Shown: positions 48,717 through 60,400 of the stretch, piece after piece
Layout: every line of letters begins with the position of its first letter
Position numbering within the stretch: the first letter of the stretch is position 1
Assembly (NCBI GenBank): GCA_036365515.1
Contig: CM070873.1
Coordinates: 215,869,376 to 215,933,375 of the forward strand
DNA from: Torymus aiolomorphi
Taxonomy: Eukaryota > Arthropoda > Insecta > Hymenoptera > Torymidae
Length of the DNA: 64,000 bases
Direction: 5' to 3'
Notes under the pieces: generated by a model
Database searches by the model: none
Told to the model about the DNA's origin: nothing
Seen by the model: the letters and a program-made list of their open reading frames with translations, nothing else
Position numbers and translations under genes: made by a program

Positions 48717-51700
48717 TAAGCTTCAGTTTGTGATGCAAGCTCATTCTAATTAGCTTGTCGCTTTTGATTCGTAAATCAATAAATAAAAATTCTCGAATTA
48801 AGGGTCATGTTGCAATAAGGAGACCTGAAGCACTGACAGAAATGTTAAACACCTCACAACTTGCAAGATTAATCACTCAGCCCAGAAAAGATCTACTTAG
48901 AAACGCAGAAATATATGTTTACCACTCAAAACAATAAAAGAAAAGCCTCATTTTTTTTAATTTCATGCAAACTATTTTTTTAAATAAATTTTTAAAAATA
49001 CTTCGAAATCGATTTTTTGGAGCATTGGAGAATTTAAATGAAATCCGTGACCCATAGATCATGCATTCGACTAGGTTTAGTTTTATAGTTATTGCTAATC
49101 CAAAATAATAATAGATATTATTGAGGTAAGAAGATTTAATATTAATGAATTAAAGGTTATCTACAACAAGTATCGAAGAGTTCGATTATTGTAGTCGTTC
49201 TATAATAAGTTTAAAAAATATACTGTCACGCAATCAAGCCTGCACAAATTTCTTCCAATCAAAATCGGTCGAGTGCAAGTCATAAATCGATCGATTCTTA
49301 GGGTTTTATTTTTAAACAAAAACTAAATTCATTTCCTCTTGGTTTCAAACGATATTTGAAACAATTTTTGTCATTCAAACGATATTTTGGATTTATTCCA
49401 ATATTTACTATAACCGTAATCAAGAGCCAATATAATTTTTTTGCATCTAAATAAAATAGGAGACAAAAAGAAAGGGGGACTGTTGCGATCTCTGCAAAAT
49501 TAAGTATTACTTTTTTAAAATAAACTTAGTAAAGTGATAAATTCATCTCAACTGGAGCGCGAATTCAATTATGACGAATCGGTGTATAACTAAATAACAC
49601 TATATTGACGACTGGCGTTTCTCTCTCTTGCAGTTTTGTGCTTGAAGCTATTTTCAGCGCGTTTTAACGAGTAAAAAGTAGCTCTGTCGAAGCAAATTTT
49701 CAGTCTACCGAATTCAGAAAACTGATTGCGAAAAAGAATGCAAGAAAGCAAGCAATTAGGGGTGGTAAAATAGTCGAAAGCAGCGGAGCGCAGTGAACGC
49801 GAACGCGGCTAAGCGATTGGAGTAGTAACGCATCGTCAAAGATTCTCTCGAATATGTCACAGATCTATGCTGTGCTTGTGCAATCGTTCGCGCGCGCCTC
49901 GTAATTTAGTTCACAGCCCGATGCACCGCGTCGCTGCGCCGTCGTAGAAACGCGCGAATTAATGCAAGCGCGCGCCGTGTGCCGCATTCGAAAGCGCGCG
50001 CGCGCACGCGTATTATACCGACCCTCGCCGCTGGATTTTCGCTTCTTTAGCTTCAGGGTACGTATAACAGGAACTTTGCGCACACTTGAGCTTTGAGATT
50101 TGAACACCGCATTATTTCGATCGGATCGAATTTCGCCTTGTCAAAGTTTTTATATACACGCAGTGATACCGATCAACTCGATAAACCTCTTTAGTATGTG
50201 TCCGATGAGTGATAGAATTTTAATTGAAAATTCTCTTCTTTTTACCGTATCAAGTTTGGAGGGATGTGAAAACTGTGAAAGATGTTTTAATTGCAAGTTA
50301 AAACGTACCAGATATACATATATCTGAATGAAAGATAAAGCTGTAACTGTGACAATCCCGAGTACGTGACTGAAATAAACAGTAGAAAGGTCTGGAGCGC
50401 GAGCAGAGCTCAAAGACAGCGCATGCTCACGCACCTATAACACACTTTACACGCGTCTGCTTCTCACGCGAAAGAGCCAAGCCCGAGCATTATATAGTAC
50501 AGCAATGGCAAGCAAGAAAACAAATGTGCCAGTGGGCCCGCCGGAATATCTCGCAAATTAATACGTACGCGATAAGTGCAGCTCGTAGAAAGCGACACTA
50601 GCTTATTTACGTGCACACACGCATTCGTATAGTGTAACGTCACCATCCGGCTCTGCAAGCGCATGCAAGCCCTTGCGACGCGTAAGTACGCATGCATGCA
50701 CGTGTGGACGAGGTGTGCGCGTGCTTCGCCGTCGTCTTTTGTTCACGGGCGTGCGCACGAGATTTCTCTCCCGCTCGTGCTGGCAACTCTAGCTAGCTAC
50801 TGACCCGCTACGTACAGTTGCACGCGCCTGCAATTTCTCCTCTCTTTATCCCGCTCGCGGGCTCGCCTCGAGTGCCACCGCACGCGCCCGCCCGTCAATC
50901 GCTCTTTATTTTATGCCGTATTAATTGCGCTCCCGAATCTCTATTTGTTGCAAATGTGGCTGCTTCGGCTTTGTGCCTTGCTCTAACGATTGATTTTCAG
51001 CTCGCGCGACTCGAGTGCAGGGCCTTTCGAGACCGTGGCTTTCGTTTTGTGAAATTGTTGAGTAACAACCTCGTGCTTTTGGTTTGGGCATTAAAATCTT
51101 TTTAACGGCTTTACTTTTTGTAGAATTAGACACTGTAAAGCAGGAAGTCGATATAGCAAAAACTTTGGCCGAAGTATAAAAATCAATCGGAAGCAGTTAA
51201 CTCGAAAATATAATGGACTTCAAAAAGTAATTGGCAATCGAATAAAACAGAAAGCATACGTGTAGAATTTAACAAAAGAGAATTTTTATATGTAACGGTG
51301 AAATCGTTTCAATTTTTCGTAAATTTAATAACAATATATTTTCAACCCAAAATCCAGGAGCAGAGATGAATGCTGCTTTAGCAGGCGTGAGTCTATTTGT
51401 TCGTTACAAAATATGTGCATGAATAAATATGTTTTTTGTGAATTAGCAAACACCCATAACAGTAATTATTTTAAATGATTTTACGAGAAGTATCTTTTAG
51501 AAATCCATTGAGTATTTTCATATGTACAATGCAAGAATATTTTCCTGGCGTACTCGTCGTTTATCTGATTATTCAACAGGCAATAATCATCAGTACACCG
51601 TAACAATTCTATCTTCAGTCCTTCATTTCGTTGCGTTTAAAATAAAGCTTCAAGATTTTTCAATTTTTCGTTTAATTTTCGAGTATGCGTAAATAATGAG

Positions 51701-52945
51701 CTTTTAAAATCATTATTTATATCGGTGTTTTGAAAATCGAACCATATCAAATGGTTGGGTAGTGGTATATATAACCGATATTTAATTAAGTAGAGTAGAT
51801 ATTGGAAATCATTAAAAGTATTCAATCAACGAAATGAGTAGTTATATTTTTTGCATTGTTTAAATAATCATGGAAATATAAACAGAAAATTTCAAACTTA
51901 TGAAAAGTAAGTAATATGCTTAAAGATGTTCTTCAAAGGCAACACTACTTAACTTGATCTATATTGCAAAAATTGTGATTAAAAAACGTGACCCACTATG
52001 ATACTTGAAATGAATCGTATTTGCGCAGTATGTCTATATGGGTGTGCACGTAACCTAAATATTTTTCTTTTAATGGCTATATCTTTGAAAATAATTGGGT
52101 ATACACATTATATTAGTTTCGTAAAAAAATATTTGCTGAAAGTTTATTTACTATTTAATAAAGTGTTTATTTTTCCTCGGGGGGGGGGGGGGGGGCAGTA
52201 AGGGACCCTGAGTTAAAAGTTAATATTTGAAGCTGAATATCTCGAAATGTTATTGCAAAGTAGGTCCTAAAATTGAACTACTTAAAATCGACACAAAAAT
52301 TAATTTATATACCAAGATTAAAAAAGTCTTTGATGCAATTTATTGATCGGAGAATATCCTACGTCTATTTTTATATAATAGCCTACATAAGTAATAAAAA
52401 TTATAATTGTCCAAAATTAGTTTATCTTTTTCATCGAAAATGGAAACTATATTAGGTTAAATTTATTATTTAATCGAGAACGCGATTCCGAATAACTAAA
52501 ATAATTTTAATGCTATACGACTATTAAAGAACCAATGAATTATGAAATTATTCCTCGAAATTGATAAAAAGAACGTTTTTAGTGATTTCGCTCAACCGAT
52601 GTTTGGCAAACTGACTACACACTAAAGCGAACAAAAAAACTGTAACCATGCAAAAATTGTATTCATTTGAAATTGCTTTTTACGTAATCCCGAGATATAG
52701 TTTTGTGTTTCATATTTAACGCTGCAAATGCTTCAGGTGTTCACACAACGGAAAGGTTCTATTTACGTACTATATAATTGAAAAAGTGGTACGCTTTTGA
52801 CAGGCTAGAATTTCCGCCAGTGTAGCAGCCAATTAAAGGTTACTCAACCCGCGTAAAATGCTGCTGAAATTGTGAATCTACGTACAAAGAGGGGGCGATC
52901 GAATAGTGCACGGGTACTGAAAGGAAAGGGCTCGGGGCTACTGAC
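48717..52945. other. cpo intron segment adjoining the N-terminal exon, no gene recognised
   Basis: CpG-rich patches lie at 49.78-50.1 and 50.35-51.1 kb; the rest is strongly AT-rich. A 17-nt G run lies at 52,179-52,195. The minus-strand cpo donor GTCAGT is at the right-hand end (52,945). Open frames such as 48,755-48,937 resemble nothing recognised. Confidence 0.6.
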
Positions 52946-53914
52946 CTCGTCTTCGCAGGTGGCCACGGTGTTGACCGAGTCCATGCTCTGCGAGAGCGGC
53001 GCGTCCATGATGCAGCCGGCGGCCGTGACGACGGCTAGCTGCTGCTCGCTGCTGCTGCTCACGGCGACGAGCGCGCCGTTGCTGCCCCCCGACTGCGCGG
53101 CGAGCGTCGTGCCGCCTGCTCCGGGCGCGCCGGCCGTCGAGGCGGGCGGCGGCGAGGAGCCCTCCTCCGCGGACGAGGTGTCCCGCCTGGGGCGTTTCAG
53201 CGCCGGCGGCGCTATGGTCGTCGCTATGGTCGTCGCGGCGAAGCTCGCGCCGGCCGCGTAGCTGCCGCCCCGCGAGACCACCGCCTGCTGCTGCTGGACT
53301 ACGGCGCTCGCGCCGACGATGCTCGTGCCGCTGGCGAGGCCGCCGGGCTGCTCCAGGACTGCTCGGCCCGCCGACGCAGCCGCCGCCGCCGCCGCCGCCG
53401 CCGCCAACACCGCCGCCGCCTGCACGGAGCGGGCCGTCAGACCAGCGTGCCGCGCCTGGGCCTCCAGCTCCTGGGCCTCGGGGGCCTCCGGGCCCGGCGC
53501 GCGCAGCCGCTGCAGCTGCTGCAGCTGCTGCTGGCGCTGCTCGGCGAGCTGCTCGGCGAACTGCTGCTGGGCGCGCTGCTGCTCGGCGAACTGCTGCTGG
53601 GCGAGGTGCTGCTCGGCGAGCTGCTGCTGCTCGAGGCGCGTCCACTGGCGCCGGTAGTACAGGGCTGCCGCGGCCGCCGCCTGCTCCTGCTGCTCCTGCC
53701 GAAGCCGCTGCTCCTCGAGCTCCAGAGCTACTGTCCGCCGCGGCGCGGGGACCGCTGCGGCATCACTCGCGGTGCGCGCGCCGTCCAGGCGCAGGTGCGC
53801 GGATCGATGGCGCGGCCCTCCGCACTGCGCGTGCCCGGCTGCGGGCCCGGCGCGTAGGGACCGTCGACAACGCGGGCTGCCGCTACCGTCCGCGTCGCCG
53901 AGTGCGTGTGCGGG
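52946..53914 (-). CDS. cpo: cpo N-terminal coding exon (Q-rich, poly-Ala, NLS-like), start codon unresolved
   Basis: An open frame of 323 codons runs from just after an in-frame TGA (53,917-53,915) to a GAG|GTCAGT donor at 52,946/52,945. In order it holds a glutamine-rich stretch (about 53,480-53,720, LEQQQLAEQHLAQQQFAEQQ-type), a poly-alanine run (about 53,370-53,420), a basic KRPRR cluster that could act as a nuclear localisation signal (53,183-53,197), a Ser/Gly/Pro-rich linker, and the ending SMDSVNTVATCEDE. That ending leads directly into the RRM exon, as in insect Cpo. No ATG occurs in this frame until 53,008, close to the 3' end. The exon therefore either receives its AUG from an unseen upstream exon, uses a non-AUG start, or makes only a short product from 53,008. 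Base composition is very GC-rich. The other frames of this triplet-rich stretch are also open (poly-Ala/Arg, poly-Leu) but are shadows. The coordinates give the maximum open extent, not a proven start. Confidence 0.8.
53728..53763 (-). other. Short upstream open reading frame before the cpo Q-rich frame
   Basis: Minus-strand ATG at 53,763 is followed by 10 more codons (MPQRSPRRGGQ) and a TAG at 53,730-53,728. The stop ends two bases before an in-frame CTG (53,725-53,723) of the long Q-rich frame. That CTG has G at -3 and G at +4. If transcription starts near 54,045, this is the first AUG. A larger open frame extends upstream in the same register to 54,558, but it is probably chance. A regulatory role is inference. 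Confidence 0.3.
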
Positions 53915-53917
53915 TCA

Positions 53918-55778
53918 GTGTGCGTGCGTGTGCGAGTGGCGCGGGTGGCTGGGAGTCTGGCGAGTGTCGGCGGTGTCTGCGAGTGTCGTGTGTGGAGAGT
54001 AGATGAACACTGCGACGCGGCTGGTGCGCAGGTTGCCGATAGACTGAGGCGCGCGGCGGCGGCGGCGACCGAGAGCGGCGCGCGCTCGGCGGCGGAGGGA
54101 AGCGGGGAGGTAGCGAGCGGCACGCGATGTGCCGAGGGAGGGAGGGCGCTCGTTTGTTCGTGCAGTGCACGCGCGCGCCCGAGGGGCGGGAGAGTGCGGG
54201 AGCGAGGGAGACAGCCGCCCCCCTCCGCACTTGCAGCGCACGCGAGCGAGTGCACGGTGCCGCGTGCGCTATCTCCGTCTCTCCTCGCGGCGCTGTGCCT
54301 GCACTCGTCCGCGAGCGCGTACATGCGCGGAGCGCGGGATGTGTGGAGGGTAAGAAAGGCCGAGAGAGAGAGACAAAGAGAGAGAATTTGAGTTAGAGTA
54401 ACCTTATTGGCTGTGAGTTTGCTTGTTGGGAGCTCATGCGTTGCGATGCGGACGGAAAATCCGGTGGGCCCTCTATTTACAAATCTGCCGTTTCGTATCA
54501 ATGGCTGAATAATGAGGTAGAGCGAGAGGAATTGATTGCTCGCTTTATATAGTTTCATGTGCTAGCAACGAGTTGTTACGAATAAAGCCAAAGCTTTCAA
54601 AAGAACGTCTCTACTACCAAACATATTTTTTAAATATTATTTCCTTGTTTTAGTAAGAACGATCAAATGCGATCAATACAAAGATAATGTATGTTTTTTA
54701 GTATTTTTACAATATGTTAATAAATATTTAGTCTCATTTTCTAAAGAAGTAATATGAAAGCTGTAAAAGCGACCTGTTTTATGTTTGGTAAAATTCACAA
54801 TACCTTGTATTTAATATACATTTTCATCATTAGCTACTTTTCCGACTTCTATCATTGTGACGAATAAAAACATTTATTTACAAATATCAGTAAAAATGTT
54901 CAAAGTTTGCACAAAAGCATTACTGATGAGCTTGCAAAATTTATTTTAGCCTGAAATGTATTAGGTATCAGGCCGAAAGAATAAGAAAAGTTGAGTGAAA
55001 GGGAGAGTATGAACCAAAGGGAGAAAACAGAGGAAAAAGAAAATTGAGAAAATGGATTGGAAAAAGTTATTAGAAAAGTTTTACTAGTTTCTTATATAAC
55101 TCGCAGCCAAGATTTAAACTCATCAAAATTTCATTGCTATTATACTGCCTTGGAAAAATTTAAACTCTATCAAAAGGAAATGTAATTCTAGTAATCGATG
55201 AAAAGGCTTATAATGTAATAATGCATTATGAGTATATGACGGCATATGTTTTCGAGATGGTATAGTATATATCAGTGGCAACATTTGTATAATAATAAAA
55301 AATAACAGATCAGACTTTTAATGTTTTTCTTTTAGTTTTATATAGAACTTTTGTACTCTTTTACACTATTCCCGATTTATTGTGTGTCGAATGAAGAGTT
55401 CATTTGCATTCGATATATGATTTGCGAGACAGAAGGACTTTTCAAAGAGAAATAAAAATGTCTAGAATATTCTCTGTTTCTCTGACTATTGTGGAGACTC
55501 GTTCTATATCAGAAATATAATAAGTTTGTTTGGGAATTCAAGAGTATTTTCCGGCATCGCATCAAAAGTCAAAATGTTGTGAAAACTGCTCAGCAGAAGG
55601 AACTTGTAAAATTCCTTCTGGTATGCATACGTTTATCCTCCCCGTTTGTTTATTTCGCCGGTGCACGAGGGAAAATATTCTTGCAACTTGAGTTGCAAGG
55701 TCCAAGTTGCTTCGCGCGTCTTATGCATAAGAGAAGCAAATACAGTATAAAAGTTTTTCCAGCTTTCTCCCTCCAGTT

Positions 55779-55811
<33 letters not shown>

Positions 55812-56658
55812 ACTCCCGGAGGTTCGGACACACGCTGCCACAAGAGCAAGTAGAAAAAAGCGACAAAAAGGGCGCAGAAAAGCCCGGGAGCGAAGACGTA
55901 GAAAGAGAGCGCGCATATACGCACACACACAGACACATATACATGATGGCTGGCCGCAGACTGGTAGCAGTTCTTTGCACGGCATTCGGAGCGAGAGAAA
56001 AGGAGATAGCCCTGTGTGTAAGTATATACACGTACACGCACGAGGAAGAGCGAGGCGAGGGGGAGAGGCTCAACGACGACGACGACGACGACAACGACAC
56101 GGAGCTGGTATGGTAGTGGCGCTCCTCGGCTAGCCGCAACTGCCGCGCGCGCGGTGCTGTAGCCTCCGGGGCACGTGCGCGCTTCCTCTTCTGCCCCTCT
56201 CGCTCTCCCTCTCGAGCGAGCAAAGAACGACGGCTCGACGACGTCGGCGATGAAGATGACGCCGGAGACGCGGCGACGCGCGGTGACGATGAGGAACAAC
56301 GATATGAGAGGGTAGAGTGGCCCTTTCAGAGGGCCGCCGGACACAAGAAGCCCCGCCTCCCTCTATGTGTTCAGGAGCTGCTCGCGCTCTTTGCTTCTTT
56401 GGCCCCGCAGAATGAGCTCGATAATGACTTTTCAGGACTTTTGGGAATTTTATGAGCGAGTGCAAGCCAGACGCTCTATGGCTGAGGAGAGAGGCACAGG
56501 CCTTTTCTATGCTGCCCTTTCTATGCGCTGTCTCTCTGTGTGTATGCTTAGGTGAAGCTTTTTCTCCTGACAGAAAACACCTTGGCCTTAATATTTACTC
56601 TCCTCAACCTGACGACCCCGCCCTTTCTCAACGGGCAAATTATGTTATATCAAACCTA
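53918..56658. other. Region upstream of cpo, CpG-rich then AT-rich
   Basis: CpG-rich, pyrimidine/purine-skewed DNA covers 53.9-54.4 kb and probably holds the cpo promoter and 5'UTR. AT-rich DNA follows to about 55.65 kb. A second CpG-rich block lies at 55.85-56.5 kb, with a CT tract at about 55,779-55,802. Long open frames on both strands here (up to 276 aa on minus, 214 aa on plus) have low-complexity products and are not supported as genes. Confidence 0.5.
54041..54047 (-). promoter_or_regulatory. Candidate cpo transcription initiator (TCAGTCT)
   Basis: The minus strand reads cgccTCAGTCTatcg, a match to the arthropod initiator TCAGTY, with the A at 54,045. It lies in the CpG-rich stretch just upstream of the cpo N-terminal exon. 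From here, the first AUG on the transcript is at 53,763. No convincing TATA or downstream element was seen. Upstream noncoding exons remain possible. Confidence 0.3.
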
Positions 56659-56763
56659 CACTGCTAGAAAACTTCCATACATATATAGCTATATAATGTG
56701 TGCATTTGGAAACGGAAAATGTAAACACAATATATCTATGTATATGGAAGTTTTCTAACAGTG
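56659..56763. mobile_element. 105-bp MITE with CACTGCTAGAAAACTTCC ends, TA target
   Basis: The left end CACTGCTAGAAAACTTCCAT and the inverted right end CACTGTTAGAAAACTTCCAT differ at one base. TA is on both sides. The element is almost entirely an inverted repeat with a short AT-rich centre and could fold into a hairpin. Confidence 0.75.
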
Positions 56764-57322
56764 TAAATCTTCGATGCTCGAAGCACCGAACAATTTGAAA
56801 CGTTCTTTTCACTTTGCTATTTTACACGCACACAAAATTGGCAGTGGATGCGCTTATTATATCTTAATATAGATTTTTTTACCTCGGTAAATTGTTATTC
56901 TCATGAATACCGAATTATGCTGTACTCCTATTCAAGAAAAACGCTTTGCCAAATTATAAATATCCAAAAAACAATTTCGTTATAACATCGACTTTACTAT
57001 TATATTTTTGCCATTCAAAGGCAGAAATAATTGGTAGAAGCGAGCGTCTAAAAATCGATCCAATTAAACACTAATTTCTTTTTTCCCGTTTCTACAAAGC
57101 ACGCCTACTTGGTTATACTTGCTGTAGGATGGTCAAGTACTCGTTTGAAATGAAAACTTAAAGCTCCACCACCTTCTGCAAGGCTTTACAAAGTACCGTA
57201 TGCTAAAAATATTTATTATTTTCATTTGTAAAAAGCCTTAATTTTCAGAAAATTATCATTGTAAAATTAAATGCTCAACAGCTGCTTCTTTTTTTTCCCA
57301 ACCCTCGGTCGAAAACAGTCTG
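56764..57322. other. AT-rich intergenic DNA
   Basis: I see no coding region, repeat family or regulatory cluster here. Confidence 0.5.
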
Positions 57323-57496
57323 CCCTCTAAATGTAAATTAGTGGAAGTCACTGATTTAAATTTAGTTCATGGTGAAAATTTTTCCACTACCGAAATAGTG
57401 GATATACACTATTTCGGAGTGCATATACATTATTTCGGTAGTGGAGCAATTTTCATTATGAAATAGTGACTTTTTCATTAATTTACATTTAGAGGG
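57323..57496. mobile_element. 174-bp MITE with CCCTCTAAATGTAAATTA ends
   Basis: The element starts CCCTCTAAATGTAAATTA and ends TAATTTACATTTAGAGGG, an 18-bp perfect inverted repeat. Inside is a second set of repeats around CTACCGAAATAGTG and its inverse (about 57,386-57,445), so much of the element can fold. No coding capacity. Confidence 0.75.
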
Positions 57497-60400
57497 AAGA
57501 TTGATACAATCTTTACCCTGTATAATGTTCTTTGTTGTTGTGAAGTTCAAAACAGTAGTAAGTATTTGCATTAAAGAAATATTAAATATATGAGGTTCCT
57601 CAATCATACGTGAAGGATAAAATGCGCTACACAGCAAGTGTGAAATAAAGATGCAATAAAAGTCTGTTTGTTGAATCGATTTTCGAGGTGTAAATTTAAA
57701 AGAGCAGTTAATACAGTCTCGCTTCCCCCTGAATTGGCCGCAGAGTGTTGAAAGTCGTTATGAAATAATCGAGTGAACCCTCGGAATTCCGTGTCTATTC
57801 TTCCATCTCGTCCACGTCCCGTCGTCCCTCTCATCGCATCGGGCGCTTACAAACGTTTTTCTAAAAGAGCCGCGGTCAGGTGCACAGCACGTGCTCGTCG
57901 AGTTTCCGCCAACTGCAGAGAGAGAGGGAGAGAGAAAGAGAGACAGGGAGCGAAAGAGACACGCGCCCGAAGCAAAAGAAGCTGAAGGGAGGACGATCGC
58001 TCGCTCGGATATAATGCGCGCAGCGGTGGGGCAAGGGGGATTCGATTTTCCGGGGGCGCGCGAGGGGCCATTGTGTGTATGTGTGAGTGTGTGTGCGCGC
58101 GCGCGCTGCGGACCTGCTCTGTTTCTCGCTCTTGTCGTCGCGAGCTGATCCGAGTATATACGTATGCGGGAGCATCTGCGGAGGAATGAAATGACTCGGT
58201 CTCGCGCCTCCCCTTTGCCCCCTTTTTATCAGGGGCTGGGGAGATGACATGATCTGGCGGGACGCTGCCTGCATGCCGGAATCATTAGGGTCGTTATGCG
58301 CTCGCCTCTGATTATCGAGGTGATTTATCGTGGCTGAGTGGAGACGATTTGTGCTGGTGCTCGAGCTTTTTGTTTTCGCCACTGGATTTTCCGCACCCAC
58401 ATAACCAGGGCACTGATATGTATGTATATTATACGCAGGCGTACCGCAAAAGCTCTACCCCAGAATTTAAAGAATGCGAGCTTCGCGTAGGGGGACAAAA
58501 CAAATCTTTTCTGCCTCTGCTATCTCCGAAGGTTTTACTAATATTTTCCAATTACTAATTTTTATCAGTGATCCATTATGGCTTTTCATTTGTTTGTTGT
58601 TAATTTATTCAATATCGGGATTTACTGATCTACTTTCAAGTCATATATTATAATATCGAATCACTATTCTACTATTTAAAATGGACATGTAACTCGGAAG
58701 CAAAAGTAGGCGAGCATAAATTATTTACTCGCTAAATTAATAAAGTGGACTTATTGATTTTCTAAACGCGCAAAGAAACGTTACTGAATGTAAGCTTAAG
58801 TTTTCTTTGCGAGTATTAATATTCTCTGAATTTATTTTCACAAGATTTGCAAACTAAATGGATCTATCGAAAGTGAAGAAAACTAAATTTTATGTAAAGG
58901 ATAATTTTTTATATAAAGTAATGATTGTTATTTTAATAATTCGGTCGATTCGTTATTAAAACCGTAATTCTGTTGGCTCAAGGTATTTCGACTCTCCTTC
59001 CACATATCGATCGCGTTGAATGAATTTAACCCGACATACACACATCTACTTTCCACCTGAGCGTCCTGTAATAGGGGAAACAGCTGTCGGATTAAAAATG
59101 GAGCCTGCCACCGGTATGCAAAAGCCAGTGTCGAGCTCCGTTTTGGGAGGGCTGCTGGCGCGTTAATGTCCACGCAGGCAGGCTCGCTTTCGGGAAAAAT
59201 TAAAGGAGGAAAAGGCAACGATTAGAGGCGCCGGGCGCGTGCGCACAGTATTTCGAAATGCCGCGGAAATCGCCGGCTGCACCTTCTCCCTCCGCCTCCT
59301 CCGATTCGGGTTACCTATGAAAAATGCAGCGAGAGCGACGCTAGGGCTATATGCGCGGCGATGTACTTACAAGAGCAGGAGGCTCCGCAGGCTTCGGCAG
59401 CCAGCTGCCACCGCGAGCGAAGGTGACGAGTCTGCAGTTGCGACAGGTTGGCGTTGGGCCCGACACCTGTTACGAGGCCCCGCACGCGCGTCTGCCCCTT
59501 ATGCTGTCTCCCTCTCTCTGCACAAACAGCTCGCTCGCAGCGTACCCCGCTGTGCGCCGAGTGGCCTGGCACAAAAACCGGTGGCGGCTGTGTAGCCGCG
59601 AAAAAATCGTGTTTTTATATACCAGAGAGGATGTATCGGCCCGCGTCGCGCACTCGCCTATACTCGCTGGGTTCGCTCGTTTCGTCGCGCTAGTCTGCAC
59701 GTGCGGTCTATTTGCTTGTAAGGCTGTTCCGAGAGAAAATTAACTTTGAGCTAATTAGGGCCGGATGAAAAAATTTCAAGCTCAGAGAAATTTCGAAATA
59801 AACAGATACCATCAACTTTGCCTTCTTCTACCGACAATGTTTATTCGTTGGCAATAAAAACTTAACAATTCTGTTAGGCCCCAATTTAAAATAATCGTTA
59901 TAGATTTTTTTTTTCATGTATATTCAAATGATGGTAAAGTAGTATAATTTTTATGTTAATACGGTTACTTTTTCTGAACGTTTAACAAGAAGTGCATTTT
60001 TTATTTTCTAAAAATAATATAAAAACAAAGTTAAAATGCGTCTGAGAGGGCAGTTAATCAAATTTTTATTATTACAAGATTCCGAAATTTACAAGAAATT
60101 TCACAGAATGAAACACAGAAAGAAACTAACTCTAACTAAACTTTAGCTTTATAAAATAAGTGTTTCAACCCAAAGAGGTTCATATAATGAAATTATTCAT
60201 ATGGCTGATTACATTCAAATTCATGCAAGCCTCATTAATTGAATTTGTTTTCTAAAAATTATGGAAATTCGTAATAAAACATATTTAAAGAGAAACATAT
60301 CTCTTGCTTGTAAAATTTGGTTTTAATTCTACAGTGTAGGCAATATTAAACTTGACAATGAAAATTTCAAAATTTGAAACGAACTCCAAGTTTCAAGCGT

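Larger units (their letters stand above)
2488..53914 (-). other. cpo: couch potato (cpo) gene, coding span within the window (5' end and RRM; C-terminus off the left edge)
   Basis: Five coding exons on the minus strand join in frame into one protein: a Q/A-rich N-terminus, then a complete RRM, then the start of the proline/alanine-containing tail. The joined junctions read ...TVATCEDE|VRTLFVSGL..., ...LLFRAYE|GYEGSLLK..., ...NGKTAS|PVGFVTF... and ...KQDLQ|GVRFDPDMP.... Introns, in order of transcription, are 52,945-7,872 (45,074 nt), 7,793-6,935 (859 nt), 6,880-4,313 (2,568 nt) and 4,249-2,627 (1,623 nt); all have GT-AG ends. Family knowledge: Cpo is the insect RBPMS homologue, a nuclear RNA-binding protein of the nervous system linked in Drosophila to behaviour and diapause variation. 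RBPMS proteins bind CAC-containing RNA as dimers through this RRM. The start codon and the C-terminal exons are not resolved here. Confidence 0.93.

Noticed and set aside
52179..52195. G17 run as a quadruplex-forming regulatory element
   Set aside because: A single homopolymer in AT-rich intron may be slippage or sequencing error; nothing links it to regulation.
52938..53645. Arg/Ala/Gly-rich 235-residue frame overlapping the cpo exon
   Set aside because: It is a shadow of the triplet-rich cpo exon in another register and does not join to the RRM.
53728..54558. 276-residue open frame on the minus strand over the cpo promoter region
   Set aside because: It is Arg/Ser/Thr/Pro-rich low complexity in CpG-rich DNA, overlaps the Q-rich cpo frame in another register and contains no recognisable domain. 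Only its last 11 residues are kept, as a possible upstream frame.
55489..56133. 214-residue open frame upstream of cpo
   Set aside because: It crosses an AT-rich stretch, a CT tract (Leu/Ser run) and a CpG patch (Arg run). No domain, and no splice or promoter support.
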